Shown here piece by piece: positions 5,364-6,673 of a stretch of DNA of 6,673 bases. Origin of the DNA: Thiorhodovibrio sp. (GTDB lineage Bacteria; Pseudomonadota; Gammaproteobacteria; Chromatiales; Chromatiaceae). The stretch's first letter is position 1, and each line of letters starts with the position of its first letter. The position numbers were made by a program, and so were the translations under genes. The stretch covers positions 1 to 6,673 of the forward strand of contig SKYD01000078.1 in NCBI GenBank assembly GCA_007128075.1, given 5' to 3'. The notes below the pieces were generated by a model. That model was not told the origin of the DNA. It saw nothing but the letters and a program-made list of their open reading frames with translations, and did no database searches.

Positions 5364-6673
5364 GTGCCTTGGTATCAACTCACCGCCGAAGAAACGCTAT
5401 CTAAGCTAGAAACCAACGAACAGGGACTGTCGTCGGAGGAGGCGGCCAAGCGGCAGGCCACCTGGGGCGAGAACCTGATCAGTGTCCGCAAAACGCCCGC
5501 GCTGGAACGGTTCTTGAAGCAATTCAAAGACCCGATGTCGATGATCCTGCTCGCCACGGCGATGGTCACTGGAATACTCACCCTGTTTGGTGCCCATCTG
5601 CTACCAGACACCATGGTGATTATTTCGGTGGTGGTGCTCAATGCCTGTGTTGGCTTTTATTTAGAGGGCAAGGCCGAGAACGCCATTGAGGCGTTGAAGT
5701 CGATGATGGTGCCTGAGTGCATGGTGCTGCGCGATCAAGGTCTGGTGCGGATGCCGTCCAAAGATTTGGTGCCGGGCGACATCGTGGAACTCGAAGGCGG
5801 CGATAAGATTCCCGCTGATGTGCGCTTTATCCGGCTGCGCAATGCCCAAGTCGATGAATCCTCGCTGACCGGTGAGTCGGTGCCAGTGACCAAGACCATC
5901 ACCCCGATTGAGGGCGATCAGGTGGTACCTGGTGATCAGAAAAACATGGGCTTTTCGGGCACCTATCTGACCCAAGGCACTGCCAAGGCGGTGGTGGTGG
6001 AGATCGGCGACAAGACCATCTTTGGTGAGATTGCCGGCATGGTCAAAGCAGCGGCAGCCCATTCCACGCCGTTGCAGCGCAAGCTGTCGCGCTTTATCAA
6101 AACGCTCATCGTCGCCATTATGACCATTGGTGCGGTGAATTTTGTCGTCGGCATCTATCTGGGCTATCAGATTTCTTACAGCTTGCTCGGCGCGATCTCG
6201 TTGGTGGTGGCGGCGATTCCAGAAATGCTGCCGGCACTGGTCACCGCGGTGTTGGCGAAGTCGAGCAACGCCATGGCGCGCCAAAATGCCATCGTTGCCA
6301 ATTTGCCGGCCGCTGAGACGCTGGGAGCCACCTCGGTGATCTGCTCGGATAAAACTGGCACCCTGACCGAAAACCGCATGACAGTGACTGGCGTGTATGC
6401 TGCTGGTCAAACCTTTGATGTCTCTGGCGTGGGCTATGACCTTAAAGGGCAGTTCACCCACGACGGCACCGCCATTGAACCGCTGGCACATCCGGCATTG
6501 CACCGTCTGCTTGACATCGGCTATTTCTGCAATAACGCCCATCTAAATGATAGCGGCCACTGCATCGGCGATCCAACCGAAATCGCGCTGCTGATCTCTG
6601 GTGCCAAAGCCGGGCTGAACAAAGATCGCCAGCACCGCGTCGAGGAAATCCCCTTCGATTCCAGCACCAAATA
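5364..6673 (+). CDS. P-type cation-transporting ATPase, N-terminal 436 residues (cut by right window edge)
   Basis: Inner-membrane ion pump of the P2 (Ca2+-ATPase-like) group, driven by ATP through an aspartyl-phosphate. The GTG start has AGGAG nine bases upstream, and MPWYQLTAEETL matches the start of the cation-ATPase N-terminal domain. In order: N-terminal domain to about 55, membrane helices near 58-76 and 82-100, actuator domain with DESSLTGES (Thr169-Gly170-Glu171), helices near 247-267 and 273-297, phosphorylation motif CSDKTGTLTENRM with Asp329, then the nucleotide domain with GDPTE (402-406) and IPFDSSTK at the edge. Full members are roughly 850-950 residues, so about half is visible. 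Helix 4 reads PEMLPALVT where P2A pumps usually have PEGLP; PEMLP is typical of MgtA-type Mg2+ pumps. The transported ion is therefore uncertain. It is divergent from ugd, with palindromes at its likely promoter. Confidence 0.93.
   Translation, partial: MPWYQLTAEETLSKLETNEQGLSSEEAAKRQATWGENLISVRKTPALERFLKQFKDPMSMILLATAMVTGILTLFGAHLLPDTMVIISVVVLNACVGFYLEGKAENAIEALKSMMVPECMVLRDQGLVRMPSKDLVPGDIVELEGGDKIPADVRFIRLRNAQVDESSLTGESVPVTKTITPIEGDQVVPGDQKNMGFSGTYLTQGTAKAVVVEIGDKTIFGEIAGMVKAAAAHSTPLQRKLSRFIKTLIVAIMTIGAVNFVVGIYLGYQISYSLLGAISLVVAAIPEMLPALVTAVLAKSSNAMARQNAIVANLPAAETLGATSVICSDKTGTLTENRMTVTGVYAAGQTFDVSGVGYDLKGQFTHDGTAIEPLAHPALHRLLDIGYFCNNAHLNDSGHCIGDPTEIALLISGAKAGLNKDRQHRVEEIPFDSSTK

Noticed and set aside
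5661..6542. Long minus-strand open frame of 293 codons, rich in His, Arg and Gln
   Set aside because: It is entirely antisense to the P-type ATPase, whose motifs are intact on the plus strand. The composition is typical of an antisense shadow.
1..6673. CRISPR array, phage genes, toxin-antitoxin pair or defence system
   Set aside because: No regularly spaced repeats were seen, and all long frames are accounted for by housekeeping or transport genes.

Overview
The window is a stretch of ordinary bacterial chromosome that looks gammaproteobacterial. The core gene order ispE - tRNA-Gln(UUG) - prs - rplY (CTC-type L25) - pth is the one known from Pseudomonas and relatives, and the IspE, Prs and Pth proteins match their E. 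coli counterparts almost block by block. I cannot name a genus.

Layout. Positions 1-161 (minus strand) hold the start of a transposase-like gene that runs off the left edge. Positions 162-505 contain no convincing protein gene, only promoter-like sites, a hairpin just before ispE and a doubtful 41-codon reading frame. Positions 506-3739 (plus strand) are the conserved housekeeping block: isoprenoid precursor synthesis (ispE), a glutamine tRNA, PRPP synthesis (prs), a ribosomal protein (rplY) and rescue of stalled peptidyl-tRNA (pth). A terminator-like hairpin lies between prs and rplY, directly before the rplY ribosome binding site, and could act as an attenuator. Positions 3717-5063 (minus strand) encode UDP-glucose 6-dehydrogenase, whose 3' end overlaps the 3' end of pth by 23 bases. 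Positions 5064-5363 are an AT-rich divergent intergenic region with promoter-like boxes and two perfect palindromes. From 5364 to the right edge is the N-terminal 436 codons of a P-type cation-transporting ATPase that starts at GTG and is cut by the window end.

How it fits together. The prs-rplY-pth part serves nucleotide supply and translation. The familiar neighbours lolB (before ispE) and ychF (after pth) are both absent where they would be expected: the transposase end lies on the lolB side and ugd, on the opposite strand, on the ychF side. The conserved block therefore looks like a syntenic island with rearranged edges. The ugd and ATPase genes are divergently transcribed; ugd makes UDP-glucuronate for surface polysaccharide or lipid modification and the ATPase is an inner-membrane ion pump. 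A functional link between them is not shown by the sequence.

I see no clear new multi-gene system. The points most worth checking are the possible rplY attenuator, the unusual PEMLP motif in membrane helix 4 of the ATPase, and the palindromes around its putative promoter.
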